A stretch of 64,000 bases of DNA from Ampelocalamus luodianensis (lineage: Eukaryota > Streptophyta > Magnoliopsida > Poales > Poaceae): positions 34,184,143-34,248,142 of the forward strand of contig CM070627.1 of NCBI GenBank assembly GCA_036346255.1, written 5' to 3'. The notes under the pieces are model-generated. The model ran no database searches. It had not been told where the DNA came from and worked only from the letters and a program-made list of their open reading frames with translations. Positions 10,990 through 22,355 of this stretch are shown in pieces; position 1 is the first letter of the stretch; every line of letters begins with the position of its first letter. A program made the translations under genes and the position numbers.

Positions 10990-12944
10990 TTTTTTGAACA
11001 AAAAGGCAGGAGCTCTGCCACATTCATTAAAGGTAGAGAGAAGAAACAAGGTCAGGGTTTATGAGGAAAGAGAAAACAGTGGCGCAAGGGCCAAAAGCTC
11101 GCGACAGACAACTGCGTAGCTTCGGCTAGAAAAAAGAGGTCCCATAGTTGGACTAAACAAGAAAAGCTTGCTCCCGCAGTTGGAAGTCCTCTCTGATCTT
11201 TAAAGCGAGCTCTTGTGAGCTCAACTCCACATTTTGAAAAATCCTCCGATTTCTTTCCTTCCAAATGTTCCAGACTATATAGATGACAATACCGTTGAAG
11301 CTTTTTCTATCTCCTTTGAGCGTCTGTTGACTAGCTTGATGCCACCAGGCCATTAAGCTGTTGAAGTTCTGAGGAGGAACACAGCTCAGAATGTTTCAGT
11401 TTGAGAGGTTGAGCACCCTAGTCCAAGTCTCAAGAGCGTAGGGGCACAGCAAGCATAAATGCGACGACGTTTTGGGGGCTTGGTTGCACAAGCTACAGAG
11501 AGGTTGATGTGACCATCCTCGCTTTGCTAGGTTATCAGCCGTTAGGATCTTGTCGAGGCTTAAAGTCCAAGCGAAAAACTTGCATTTGTTCTCTGTCTTA
11601 GCTTTCCAGATCAACTTTCCAGAGGAGCACAGAGTGCTGCCTTGGAATTGCAATAAGTAGGCTGATTTAGAGGAGTATTCGCCGTTCATCGTCCAAGACC
11701 AGACAATGTCATCTTGGGTGTTCGGATTGAGGTTGATTTGCTGGATTTTGGTCCAAAGGGCTATGAATTCCTGAAGTTGCTGAGAAGTGTTGAGAGATCT
11801 CATCGAGCGGATCCAATTGTTTTGATATAGTTCCTTGAAGACCGATCTGTTCTTTCTCGTGGCAATTTTGAAAAGGTTGGGTGCTAAGTATTTTGGTGCT
11901 GTGTTTGAGAGCCAATGATCATGCCAGAACTTTGCCTTTTGACCATTCCCAAGCAACACTACAGTAGCCACCCGGAACAGTTGTTTATCGGTTTCGTCGC
12001 AAGGCACCTCTGTTCCGGCCCAGGGTTTTGAGTTATTCTTCCATTCATGCCACAACCACCTTAGTCTTAGGGCCCGACCAAATTTTTCGAGGTCAAAAAT
12101 TCCTAAGCCGCCCAACTTCTTTGGACGACAAACTCTCTCCCAATTGACTAAGGAATGCCCTCCATTAGCATGATCGGAGCCCTTCCAGAGGAACGATCGT
12201 CGAATTCTGTCCAGTTTCTTCCTTGCCCACTTTGCTAACGGGAAAATGGTGAGATGGTATGTCGGAAGTGAAGATAAAACTGAGTTGACGAGGGTTAGCC
12301 TGCCTGCTTTGGAAGGGAGCTTTCCTTTCCAGCTCGGTAGCCTTGATGCTATCTTGTCTATGATCGGCATTATGTGGATTTTCCTTAGCTTGCGCGTGCG
12401 AAGCGACAAGCCTAGGTATTTGCAGGGGAATTCATTGCACTCTCCCGGGAATGGCTGTAGAATTTCTTGGAGGTCAAGCTCAGCACATCGAATTGGGTAG
12501 ACCGCGCTTTTCTGAAGGTTTGTTACTAGGCCCGTTGCTTCCCCAAAAACATGCAACATTTGTTGAAAGGCTTGGATTTCAGTCTTTATTGGATTTAAAA
12601 AGATAGCGGCGCCATCCGCATAAAGAGAAATTCTCATCCGAATTGCCCTTGATTGAATCGGGGAAAGGATATCCTGTTGGGTTGCACGGTCAATGATTTT
12701 AGCAAGGGGGTCAATCGCTATGATGAAAAGTATCTGTGCAAGAGGTTCTCCTTGGCGGACCCCTCTGCGATGGTGGAAACTTTTCTCCGGCTTGCCATTA
12801 ATAAGGACCTTGGATGACGAGGTAGCGAACAAGATCGATATCCACTCCCTTCATCTAGGGCTGAACCCAAGTTGTTCCAACACTTCTAAGAGATACCCCC
12901 AATGTATGGAGTCAAATGCTTTTGCGATGTCCAGCTTGAAGAAC
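10990..12944 (-). mobile_element. 5'-truncated LINE (L1-type non-LTR retrotransposon), antisense to the host pseudogene
   Basis: On the minus strand the element begins abruptly inside the reverse-transcriptase domain, at the motif-A sequence FKLDIAKAFDSIHW. It continues through ORF2 to its C-terminus and ends in a short A tail, seen as a T run at 10986-10995. The 16-bp duplication on both sides marks one insertion event. 5' truncation is usual for LINEs, and this copy cannot move by itself. It lies in the last recognisable intron of the phosphatase pseudogene. Confidence 0.9.
11153..12940 (-). pseudogene. LINE ORF2 remnant: reverse transcriptase and C-terminal zinc-binding region
   Basis: The main open frame (11396-12832) carries RT motif B (RRGVRQGEPLAQILF), the YxDD box, then a thumb/connection region (LPSWKGKLPSKAGRLTLVNS) and a zf-RVT C-terminal region (WKAKTENKCKFFAW, CSLCNQAPKTSSHLCLLC). 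Disabling changes: a stop replaces a tryptophan codon about 20 codons before 12832, the catalytic box reads YADG instead of YADD, and the C-terminal tail (WNIWKERNRRIFQN, 11153-11353) is separated from the main frame by a frameshift and stop. Confidence 0.85.
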
Positions 12945-12960
12945 AAGGTCCTGATGTTTT
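12945..12960. repeat. Target-site duplication of the LINE, right copy
   Basis: Identical to 10974-10989. Host intron sequence resumes directly after it and reaches the acceptor TTTGCAG at 13046-13052. Confidence 0.9.
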
Positions 12961-13096
12961 GACATTCAACAGAAGAAACATGTCACACTTACACAATTTG
13001 TTTTTCCCTGATTGCTTATGCTAATTTCAATATACACATCTTTCTTTTGCAGCATCATCTCAGGACGAGTTGGTGAAGACCCTTCTGGTAACAGAG

Positions 13097-14739
13097 GTAG
13101 GTGACACCGTCCCAGATTAATTTATTCCATACATTGAGCTAGAAACGATATTATACTTTGTGATATAAGTCTGTTTTGATGATAAATGTTTGTACAAACT
13201 CCATTGATGGCTTGCTGCTACTAAAGATTTTATCACTGATATTTTCCTTATTTTTTCACCACTCAGCTGTCCCAAACGTGATTTTTGGGTCAGAGAAACT
13301 CAATTGACCAGAGAAAAAAAAACTCTGTAAGTAACTGATGATGTCAAACTTCAGACCACGTCTTACGTCTTACTCCTTAGTGCCTTAATATAGGTCCTTT
13401 CACGCTCAAACTATGGATATGTACCAGCTGCTCTTCGTGTTCTTTACTTCAGCTGACCGGCTCTTGTGCAAACCTCTATTTTGTTATCATCTCTACTTCA
13501 GCTGGATGTACTACACAGAAAGTTGAGTTTTCTTCTAACTATGTTTTTATTTGTTTTTAGGATTTGGGTAGTGTAATTGTTGGGAGGATAATGCAATATC
13601 AGCATGTTTTTTTAAGTTCCATTTCTGATTTCTGCATACAAGAGGCACCACAAGTTTGGCCTATTGGGGGGAAATCCATGATTTGAGCTTGGAAGTCTTG
13701 CATGCTAATGGTGTCTTCTTTGGGCATGGAACTAAATGCTTTTATGTGCTCATTGCTTAAAGGATCCATACACCATTGGGTTAAAGGATGCAAGTCTTCA
13801 TTGGTTAAAGAATGCAAGGTTGTATAAGAACATCATTTACTAAGTTTACATCACGAACCACTTGGCTCGGAAATTGAGTCGACCTTGTCTTTCTTGTCAT
13901 TGAAACATTGAGAGCCGAGGAAGGCAAAGCAGCAATAAGAAACCAACACCTTTAAGACTCATTTGTTAATGACAATAGCTGAAAACCAACAGTAGGAAGG
14001 TAGACATGTTCAATAGGTAGCATAGTTCTATCAAGATCTTAGGAGTTCATATTTGTGCAAGCCCCTTATTTCGTGCAAACTCAGTGTACACATCCACCTG
14101 TTGGTTTCAAGTTTGAAGAATCCGTACAGCTACCTCGTTCTAGAGAAGGAGAATCACAAAATAGAGAAAATCTGTCATAACTTATTTTTTATGTTTTATT
14201 TTGTTTGTTTGTTTTTTATTTTACTCCTGTTAGGTTTTTCTCATCTCTCTATCCCTCTCCTTCTCTGAATCAAAACATGTCCCTGTACAAAAACTGCTAC
14301 AAATGCTGGGGTCTAGACTAGACATTCCTTATGCTATGAGTCTGCTTATGTTGTAATGCTTTTAAGTTTTTTTTCCTTCCAATGCTTGATTCTTCGCATA
14401 TTTAGACTACACGGGAACTGTCATACTTTCATTAATCCTGCACCCTTGGGGTAGAGAGCTTCTCTTGTATACTTGCTAAAGCCGGATTCATATTGTTTGG
14501 GGCAGTATAGTCCAGTTTGGATGTTATTGCTCTTTCAAAGCAATCTTTAACTCAATGTCTTATAGTATAGTGAACTCAAGGTCTCAAAGTATAGTGATTT
14601 ATAAGTTCTTTGATCCTTACTATATATGATCAATATTGCAATCTTTCAGGCTATAGTCAACACTCTCATTTATTGTTTCTGGCATCGTAGTCCTGTCATT
14701 TGGGCTTTTAACATTTTCAGTCACTTGTGCACCTTTCAG
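13097..14739. other. No gene seen between the two pseudogenes
   Basis: The next phosphatase exon was looked for and not found. CCCAAACGTGAT near 13271 faintly resembles the TKRD region but runs into unrelated codons. The rest is AT-rich and intron-like. Confidence 0.4.
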
Positions 14740-15029
14740 GATGCCGATGCCTCCATTCGCAAAAGGGCCCTTGAACTTGTTTTTTTAGTCAATTATACAA
14801 ATGTAAAGCCTTTGATTAAAGAGCTTGTCGACTACTTAGTTGTAGCTGACCCCGACTTCAAAGAAGATCTCACAACCAAGATATAATCAATAGTTGAAAA
14901 GTTAGTTTCTAATCTTTTTTTTGTTGGTTTCCTGTTGACTTACTGCACTTTTAACAGTGTTGCGTCTCTAATAGGTTTTCTCAAGAGAAGTTATGGTACC
15001 TGGATCATATGTTCAAAGTTTTATCCCTG
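14740..15029 (+). pseudogene. AP-1 complex gamma-adaptin gene fragment (two exons)
   Basis: Exon 14740-14900 encodes DADASIRKRALELVFLVNYT, then KELVDYLVVADPDFKEDLTT; exon 14975-15029 encodes FSQEKLWYLDHMFKVLSL. Both match the trunk of the gamma subunit of the AP-1 clathrin adaptor, which sorts cargo at the trans-Golgi network. The splice sites (TTTCAG, A/GTTAGT, AATAG, G/GTAAGT) are kept and in phase. An in-frame TAA at 14884-14886 replaces the residue after LTTKI (usually Cys), and one codon is missing in the LVFLVN stretch. Only about 70 residues of a protein of more than 850 remain. The fragment faces the same way as the phosphatase pseudogene 1.6 kb upstream. Confidence 0.85.
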
Positions 15030-16240
15030 GTAAGTACCAAAGTACAGTGGAACTATTTTATATCTGAAAAGTGTGCACTTTAGAACATCTACTTTTTGGT
15101 GTAGGCAATTCCTGCCTGGTAAACTTACAATATCTTTGCTACACCACTGTCGGAGCCAGTAGCAAGACTTAGCTACCGTCATTGCTTTCTGGATCTGTTT
15201 ACTAGGGTAGTATGTTCAACCCTAATGCTTGTAGATACGGTATACTTAAGTCCGTGTGTATAGTATGGACTGGGAATTCCAAGTGAGGGTATTAGTGACC
15301 TCAATTGGCAGTACTGTATCAGAATATCACTGGTTATAGAGAGAATTTAACCAATATGCACACAGCAATCTCCTAAGGATGTCAACATTTGGTTGAAAAC
15401 TTCACCCATTATCACAGAAAAAGAAATCGTAACTCTGTTGAACCACCACGAAGATTGCTATTTTTGCACACATTTTATCCTATCCATTAGTACATTTTTC
15501 TCCTTGATTGCATAGTTCTAACCTTAATATATATTGTTTTAAATTTATTTAAGTATAGCTGCTAAACCAGTGATGGCCTGGAAAAAAAATTACTTCAGCT
15601 GGTACTTGGGACACTGTTTATAGGGAAATGTTAAAAAACCCAGTGATTTTGGTGTGTGGGCTTGTACAGACAAATATGAACTCCTAAGATCTTGATAGGA
15701 CATGCAGTTACTTATTTGGGATGTTCATGCCCAGCCAGGTAAACATGTTGTCGTACGAGCAATTAAAACTCGCCCTGATTTTGTATGTTTCCTTATTTTA
15801 GTTATGCGCCTACATGCTGCCAATTATAGTTTTGCATGCAGGATTTTGCAAAGAGGAATTGCACAACATTAATAGACATAATAGGGTTAACTAGAATAGA
15901 TCAGAGGTTTTTCAATGTAACAGTTATGTCCATTTCAGACATAGTACTTATTACCCTTAGTTGTATGTATTAGACTTATACTATGTTGCACCTTCATATC
16001 TTCATAATGACCCCGTGTACTCATCCTTTCCTCATTAACATTAACATCCATAGATACGACATAATCGTGACCTCTTGCGTTTCTCCATACGTTCTATCCT
16101 TGTTATTTTCTTTCTCCCGACTACAGCTACATTTGTTCAACTCCGCGTTTTTGCCAAGGCACGTGTGGGTTTCTAGTTTTTATTAATGTCTTCCTACCAT
16201 GCTTCACAGGAACGACTTTAGCAAGAAAGTGAGTACAACT
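15030..16240. other. No gene seen
   Basis: AT-rich sequence after the gamma-adaptin fragment. The next expected exon of that gene was not found. A short plus-strand open frame at 15983-16186 shows no domain. Confidence 0.5.
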
Positions 16241-16339
16241 ACTTCAAGCCTAACCACCAAATGAATTCATCAACCGCGCATGTAATTGGGATGAGGGAAA
16301 CAAGTTGTGATGGATACCATTCATCTATCTATCTATGCC

Positions 16340-16720
16340 TATGCTAATTAGGCACTCCCAAGAAGCTCCCACACTAACTAGAAAAAAGATCTAGCCATCT
16401 ATCTTGCGGAACCGAGTTACGACGGTTCAATTAAAAAAAGAGTCAATGCAGGCACTCTAAGGAAGCTCCCACGTTAACATAAAAGATCTAGCAATCTACC
16501 TAGTGCTAAGTAGGCATTTTGAAGAAGCTCCCACGTTAACCAGAAAGATCTAGCCATCTCTATCTGGCTACCTTGGGTTATAACGGTTCAGATTTCTTTT
16601 TTTAAAAAATAAAGTCCATGTAGGAACTCCGACGAAGCTCCCACATTATCCAGAAAGATCTAGCAATCCATCTAGCTAACCCAAGTTACAACAGTTCAGA
16701 ATAAATAAAAAAAAGCATGT
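16340..16720. repeat. Tandem array, period about 100 bp
   Basis: Four diverged units start near 16352, 16451, 16513 and 16624. Each carries GAAGCTCCCACRTTAAC, then AGATCTAGCMATCTA and, in most, a GTTAYAACGGTTCA phrase. The unit beginning at 16451 is shorter, having lost its distal part. Confidence 0.8.
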
Positions 16721-17065
16721 CAAGTACAATCCAAATTAACTGAAATTCAGAATAAAAAATAAAAAAGCAATTTGATTTTCATACGACTTGCAAAGTAATA
16801 TCCATAAATAACTAAAATTCGGAATAATAAATAAATTAAAACTAGCAAACTAAAAGAAAGGGTCCTTATTAAGTACAATCCAAACTAACTTAAATTCGGA
16901 ATAAAAATAAATAAAAACTAGCAATTTAATTTCCATACAACTAAAAAAGGAACATCCATAAACAAATAAAATTCGGAATAATAATTAAATGAAAACTAGC
17001 AAATTAAAAGAAACAGTTCGTGTCAAGTACAATCCAAATTAACTAAACTTTTGAATAAAAAAAAT
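16719..17065. repeat. Tandem array, period about 153 bp
   Basis: AAGTACAATCCAAAYTAACT recurs near 16719, 16871 and 17025. Between copies the AAATTCGGAATAA and GCAATTTRATTTYCATACRA phrases keep the same order. Confidence 0.8.
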
Positions 17066-18110
17066 AAATTGGCAATTTGATTTCCATACAAATTACAAAG
17101 TAAAATCCCTAAAAAGCTAAAATTTGGAATAATAACTAAATGAAAATAGAAATAGGTTTTTTTATGTGAATTCCAGCCTAAAACTGAACAATCCACACCT
17201 AGTACGACCCAAAAACATTGAAATTCAGAGTACAAATGAAAAGATGATTAGATATTTTATTCATATGCGAATTCCAAACCTAAATTATAAAAATATTAAA
17301 AATTCATAATGAAATCCATGCCTACACTAATTGTAAACTTTGAGGAAATTTCCACGTTAACCAAAAAATGGAAACGATCTCGCATCCATCTAGCGGATCC
17401 AACTTATAACGGTTTAGGTTTAAATAAAAAAATACATGTCAAGTATAATCCAAATTAATAGAAATTTGGAATGAAAAATAAATTAGCAATTTTATTTCCA
17501 TACGAATTCCAAAGTAAAATATCTAAAAAGCTAAAATTTGGAATAATAACTAAATGAAAATAGAAATTGGATTTTTTTAATGCGAATTCTAGCCTAAAAC
17601 GGAACAATCCACACCTAGTATGACCCAAAAACATGGAAATTCAGGGTACAAATTAAAAGATGATTAGATATTTTACTCATATGCGAATTCCAAACCTAAA
17701 TTCCAAAAATATTAAAAATTCATAATAAAATCCATGCCTACACAAATTGTAAACTTCGAGGAAATTTCCACGTTAACCGAAAAATGGAAAAGATCTGGCA
17801 TCCATCTAGCGGACCCAACTTATAGCGGTTTAGGTTTAAATAAAAAAATCCATGTAAAGTATAATCCAAATTAATAGAAATTTGGAATGAAAAATAAATT
17901 AGCAATTTCATTTCCATACGAGTTGGAAAGTAAAATCCATAAATAAATAATTAATTTAAAAAAATGAAAAATAGCATTTGATTTTATATACGAATTCCAT
18001 CCTAAAACAAGAAAACACCACAAGAAGCTCAATCCAAAAATATGCAAATTTGGAATAAAAAAAGGGATAATATGAGATTTGATATGTATACCAATCTCCA
18101 AGTAAAATAG
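17066..18110. repeat. Tandem array, period about 415 bp
   Basis: GGCAATTTGATTTCC at 17071, AGCAATTTTATTTCC at 17485 and AGCAATTTCATTTCC at 17901 mark successive units 414 and 416 bp apart. The first two units are close copies over their whole length; the third breaks down after about 200 bp. The long unit contains the GTTAAC...AGATCTSGCATCCATC phrase of the 100-bp array, so it is a higher-order combination of the shorter units. Confidence 0.85.
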
Positions 18111-18132
18111 AAAAATAGTAATTTTCCCAATA

Positions 18133-20535
18133 TGTAACAGCCCAAATATCTAAATTCTATGTTGTTTGCATTTAAAATATTAAGTTATGCATTTATGAGA
18201 TTTTCTCTACATTTTTGGCTATTTATTAAAACCTTTCTCTATTAAAATAGCCAAAAAAATAATTTTTTGTGACAAATTAAAGTTGCTAAAATGTTGGGAA
18301 TACTTTTTCTATGTACTAGTTGGTATTAGAGGTCTCTCCAACAAAATTCATAATTTTCGGAGTTTGTTTGCTAGTTTTAAAAATTGAAACTTGTTTCCTG
18401 AATAAAATCAATTAGTAAATGAATAAAAATTTGATTATTCTTCGTGGTCCTTAACGGTAACCTCGCCCACCCATCTTTGCTTTTGACCCAACAAAACCCC
18501 GTGCACCATTCCCGGCCAAAGCTACCTCCTTTCTTTCCACTTTCTGTTTCCTTTGCATGAAAGCGTCTTTCCGCCAAATGCGCCTTCTCTTTGTTGCCTT
18601 CCTTCACTATCGACCGGAGGACCAAGGCCCCTCCTATCTAGAGTCGTCTTCCACCTCATGCTGATCCCTTCGCCCGTGTGGCCACGCATGCCAGTGCGGA
18701 GACGCGCTTCGTCTATAGCCCTTGACTCGCCACGCCGTTGACTAGTGGACCCCCAGGTCTAGCCGCAGGAGCTTTCTTCCACCTCCCGCCCGACCCCGTG
18801 GACACTGTGGTGAGCTCGTGCATGTGCCCAAGTTTATGATAATAACATCCACCGTTTCGCCTCACCCTGTCCCGTCATCGCAGCGGCCTCATCACTCCCT
18901 TTTGTCACCTTCGCTTGTCGCGCATGGATGAGAGAGAGTCTACGCTGCTCCGTCCGTTCTGCCACGCCACGCTCGTGAGAAATCGTGCTCTCTTCGTTCT
19001 TGTCTTTCCAATTTTAGCCAAGCCATGCACATTGTCTCACCTAGATCGCCATTTCTAGCATCCCCTCCAAGAACCGGAGCTTAAGGTCTTGGATTGCTAG
19101 GAACGATGTTGTCTTCCTTAGTACCGGAGAGCATGCCACTGCACCATTACCACTCTGGCGAGCTTCCTTGCTTGTACTTCTCCTTCTAGAGCTTAGCTCA
19201 TCTATTTCTCATGCTTGTTCTTGCAATTGGAACCGAAAGGAGCCACATCGTCGTCATCTTCTTTCTCTCTGACGTGCACACTCGTTCTAAGCCATTGTGT
19301 TCTCTCCTTTCCGGTGAGTTTGGTTTCAATCTATCTGTGTCACATCATGTTCCATCTCCTACTTATGCAAGCCCCTCACTCAATATCCTTGTTTCATAGT
19401 GAGTCGTCTAGACCACGCGTATTCTCTATTTTTTACCATCATCGCCATTTCCATCGATTTTCGCAATCTCGGTGAGTCTCGGGTCTATTCCTTCCGTTTT
19501 GACCATCTTCCGCATACATGCAAGCTAACGTGCATTTACTCATAGCTTCTTCCTCGCTGTAGCATGTTGCCACTTTGACGCTTTCGTCATCATCCCTGTT
19601 CGCCGTTGCTCATCTTCTCTGACCATCTTCATCATTGCCAACCACAGTGGTGAGTCTCTCATAGTTCCCTAGATTTCGAGTTTAGCGTCATTTGCCTAGA
19701 GTTCACCATAGCTATCCACATCTCTGTTGTAGCTGCATGTCGCCAGCAATGACTCCGGTGACCATTGGTTCCCATGTGAAGCCAGTCAACATTGCGTTCT
19801 CCTGCTGAACCCAATGTGCCAAGCCCCTGGGCGAGAAACCACTCCTTCCGCAAAAGTTGTCGCAGCCCGAGCCGCTCCACCACTTGCCAACGTCAGCGCC
19901 AGCACTCGAATGTTCACCAAATGTCGCTGTCACCACCCTTAGCTTCGTCGTAGTGCCGTCGTTACATTTTTCTACTTCCCAGGCCTGTGTCGTTGCCGCT
20001 CCACCGTCGGCGAGCTCGACCATGGCCATCGTTGCCTCCCTTGTCTCCCTCTCTATGGTAGATGGACCCCCACTACATATTAAGTTAGCGTTAATAACAA
20101 TAGTTAAATTAGTGAGTTACTGGCGTGTGGAACCGGTATAATAATTAATTAGATTTTAATTTAAACCGGTTGTAAAATATGAGTCACTGACTTGTGGGAC
20201 CCCTGGATTGTAGATGAGCCAGTGAACTCAGTTCACCATGCACTTGATCCCACCTTTCAGCCTAATGACACAATAAATCCATATTTTACTTTAGAAATAA
20301 AAATGGAAATTAAAAAGGAAATCATGCACAATATTTTCTCTTTTCTTTTCCTGTATTTTCCTTGCCGAACTAACTTCAAATGCTAATAACTTTTGCAATT
20401 GAACTCCAAATTAAGTAAATCTTGTTTCTATTTTTTTTAAAAATCACGAGCTTTCATAATCTACAAACATATTTGAATTTTCTAACTGTTTGAATTTATT
20501 TGGCTCTTATTTTTGTTACTTGGCTAAGTATCTAA
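18133..20535 (+). mobile_element. 5' part of a long Ty3/gypsy-type LTR, plus strand
   Basis: TGTAACAGCCC at 18133 is a typical start of a long grass gypsy LTR. It is followed by AT-rich DNA, then a GC-rich stretch (18430-20060), then AT-rich sequence similar in order to the complete LTR at 35341-39903. It is broken near 20535 by the minus-strand element that ends at 22355. Its continuation is probably 26360-27060, which resembles the distal half of the 35341 LTR (shared GTGGTTGTCTTGYCTGG). The start is well supported; the breakpoints are approximate. Confidence 0.55.
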
Positions 20536-22355
20536 CATAACTAGAGATTTCCATCGATTAGATACGGACGTTCTAGAAATCTTCCCCATGCATGTCGTTC
20601 TTGGCTCTGGTACCTAAAATTCGAGCCAAAGCAAGACCCTTTGTGCATTACATCGTAATGCAAAGTATGCAACCATCGCCGATACCCATGCACATGCGCG
20701 CACGCACAGGACCAATTGCCCAATACTCCGCAAGTATTGGGACCTCATGCCCACACTCACGAGTGTGAGGATCTCGGCCCGTCACATTCATGACGGGGAT
20801 CTCAAAGGGAAACATACTTGGTCACCACGTGACCAAGCCTCAACATGATCTCAATATGCACATGCTCATCATTTAATCATCATCAATTTACCACAAAACG
20901 ATAGCATCATACCACAACAGAGCATAAACATATTTAGAGCATCCACCAATCTTAAACCAACATCATGCCATCAATCTCACTATACTGTCACATATCGAAA
21001 AAACACACAAACACCAATCAATCGCAACTACGAATCAAACAATGCACTTGCCTTAACCGCGTGCGAATGGAGAACGCGAAGACGGTGTTGCCTCCGGTAC
21101 CAATCCCCCACCTAATACATTATGAATATAAACTAAGACCATAGTAACGAAAAACATGAAGTAAATAAGCGAACTCATCAAGTAGCAAATTGCAACGCGA
21201 TCCCGACTCCGCTTTCTTAAGTACTGAAATGCCCTCTGTGAATAGTCAAGTTCTAAAATTCATATATTTCCGTACAATGGTCCAAATTAGGCGTTCTTGG
21301 ACTTCATTGAAAGGTAATCAAATTTCCCAACTAAACCTAGTTGGTGAGCCTCCCTGATTCGGCTATCTAAAATCACTTTTAAGCTGATTAACAAAACATC
21401 GATTTCACGTCACCTTTTCTGGACAGAGCACTAAAACTAACATAACTTTCAGCTCGTTTACCCAAATTTTGCGTTCTTGTGCTTCCCTGAAAGGTACGAC
21501 AATTATCTACAACTTTTGTTATACTGAGATCCTCTAATTCTCTCTTTAACTGATCGAAAATGTCAGCTCACTAAAACCTGTCCAGAAACTGACAGGGTTG
21601 CAGAACAGCCACACCAATAAAATCATATCTTTTGCTACAGAGGTCCAAAAATTACGTTCTAACACTTCATTGAAAGCTATTGACGTCCTCTACAACTTCC
21701 TAGGATACGTCCAAGACTAAATCTGCACTTAACTATATCAAAACGTCCCTCTAACACGATCTGCCCTTAGGCGACAGATTTACCGACATAGAACAATTAA
21801 GCGCTAAAGCATCTAAACGAGGGGAAAACGAGGTTACCCATGAAGAACCGATTGCCGGGCACGACGAGCACCCTCCAGCGAACTCTCCCCCCAAAGATGG
21901 TCCCAATCCCTTCCTCTTCTTCCTCCTCCAACAGCCGACCACCACCAGCGATCTCCTTCTTCCTCCTAGTCGGCAGGCGTGGAGAACGGACATTCTTCGC
22001 CGGCAGCAATGGAGACGTGGTGGGGAGGTGCAAGGACCAGGAGGGGTGGCCTAGGATGCGCACAAGGGGAGGAGGAGGTGGCGGCTGCCTAGGGGAGAGG
22101 GAGGGGGCGCAAGGGAGAGGGGGAGGGAGTATGGGTGGCTAGGGTTTGGGGGCAAAGGGTGCCTTTCCCCTGGCCGGCCACCACTGCCTTATGGGCCGCA
22201 CCTCAGGCCAGTGTTGCCAGGAATTCACTGCTAACCCCTTCTCTATTTGTTTAATTGGTTATTTTCTATTAGGTCCTTCTCCCGATTCGATTTTCAGCTA
22301 CTCGTATCCTTTAAATCTTTAGGTTTTCTCCCGAATCCTATTATGGGTTATTACA
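20536..22355 (-). mobile_element. 3' LTR of a minus-strand Ty3/gypsy element
   Basis: Read on the minus strand, the LTR starts TGTAATAACCC at 22355, directly after a polypurine-like AAAGGGTAGAG. It contains a GC-rich leader (21780-22200) and the phrase CCCGTCATGAATGTGACGGG, a perfect inverted repeat at 20779-20798. Its outer end is uncertain. Internal coding remnants lie to its right (22356 onward), as expected for an element pointing left. Confidence 0.6.

Larger units (their letters stand above)
10130..13096 (+). pseudogene. Inositol monophosphatase pseudogene with introns kept
   Basis: Five exon pieces line up with plant inositol monophosphatase, which dephosphorylates myo-inositol phosphates and in plants also L-galactose 1-phosphate. 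They are 10130-10180 (IIRRSFYQTKNVPHKGQ), 10319-10496 (VDLVTETDKACEDLI, then the metal-binding motif DPLDGTTNF), 10600-10684 (FPFVCVSIGLAIGK, VMYNPIMNE), 10898-10953 (TTVHGKGAFLNGS) and 13053-13096 (SSQDELVKTLLVTE). Damage: one base is missing near 10390, putting the metal-binding motif out of frame; the acceptor before 10600 reads GG instead of AG; the phase of 10898-10953 does not fit the next exon, suggesting another small indel in an A run; and the C-terminal half (second catalytic motif) is absent. The last intron holds a LINE. Introns at normal positions mean a copied genomic segment, not a retrocopy. Confidence 0.85.

Noticed and set aside
13262..13300. Sixth exon of the phosphatase pseudogene starting at CCCAAACGTGAT
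   Set aside because: Only four or five codons resemble the expected sequence before it diverges; too short to separate from chance.
16340..18110. Possible CRISPR-like array
   Set aside because: Units are long, diverged, directly adjacent and without unique spacers; this is plant nuclear satellite-type DNA.
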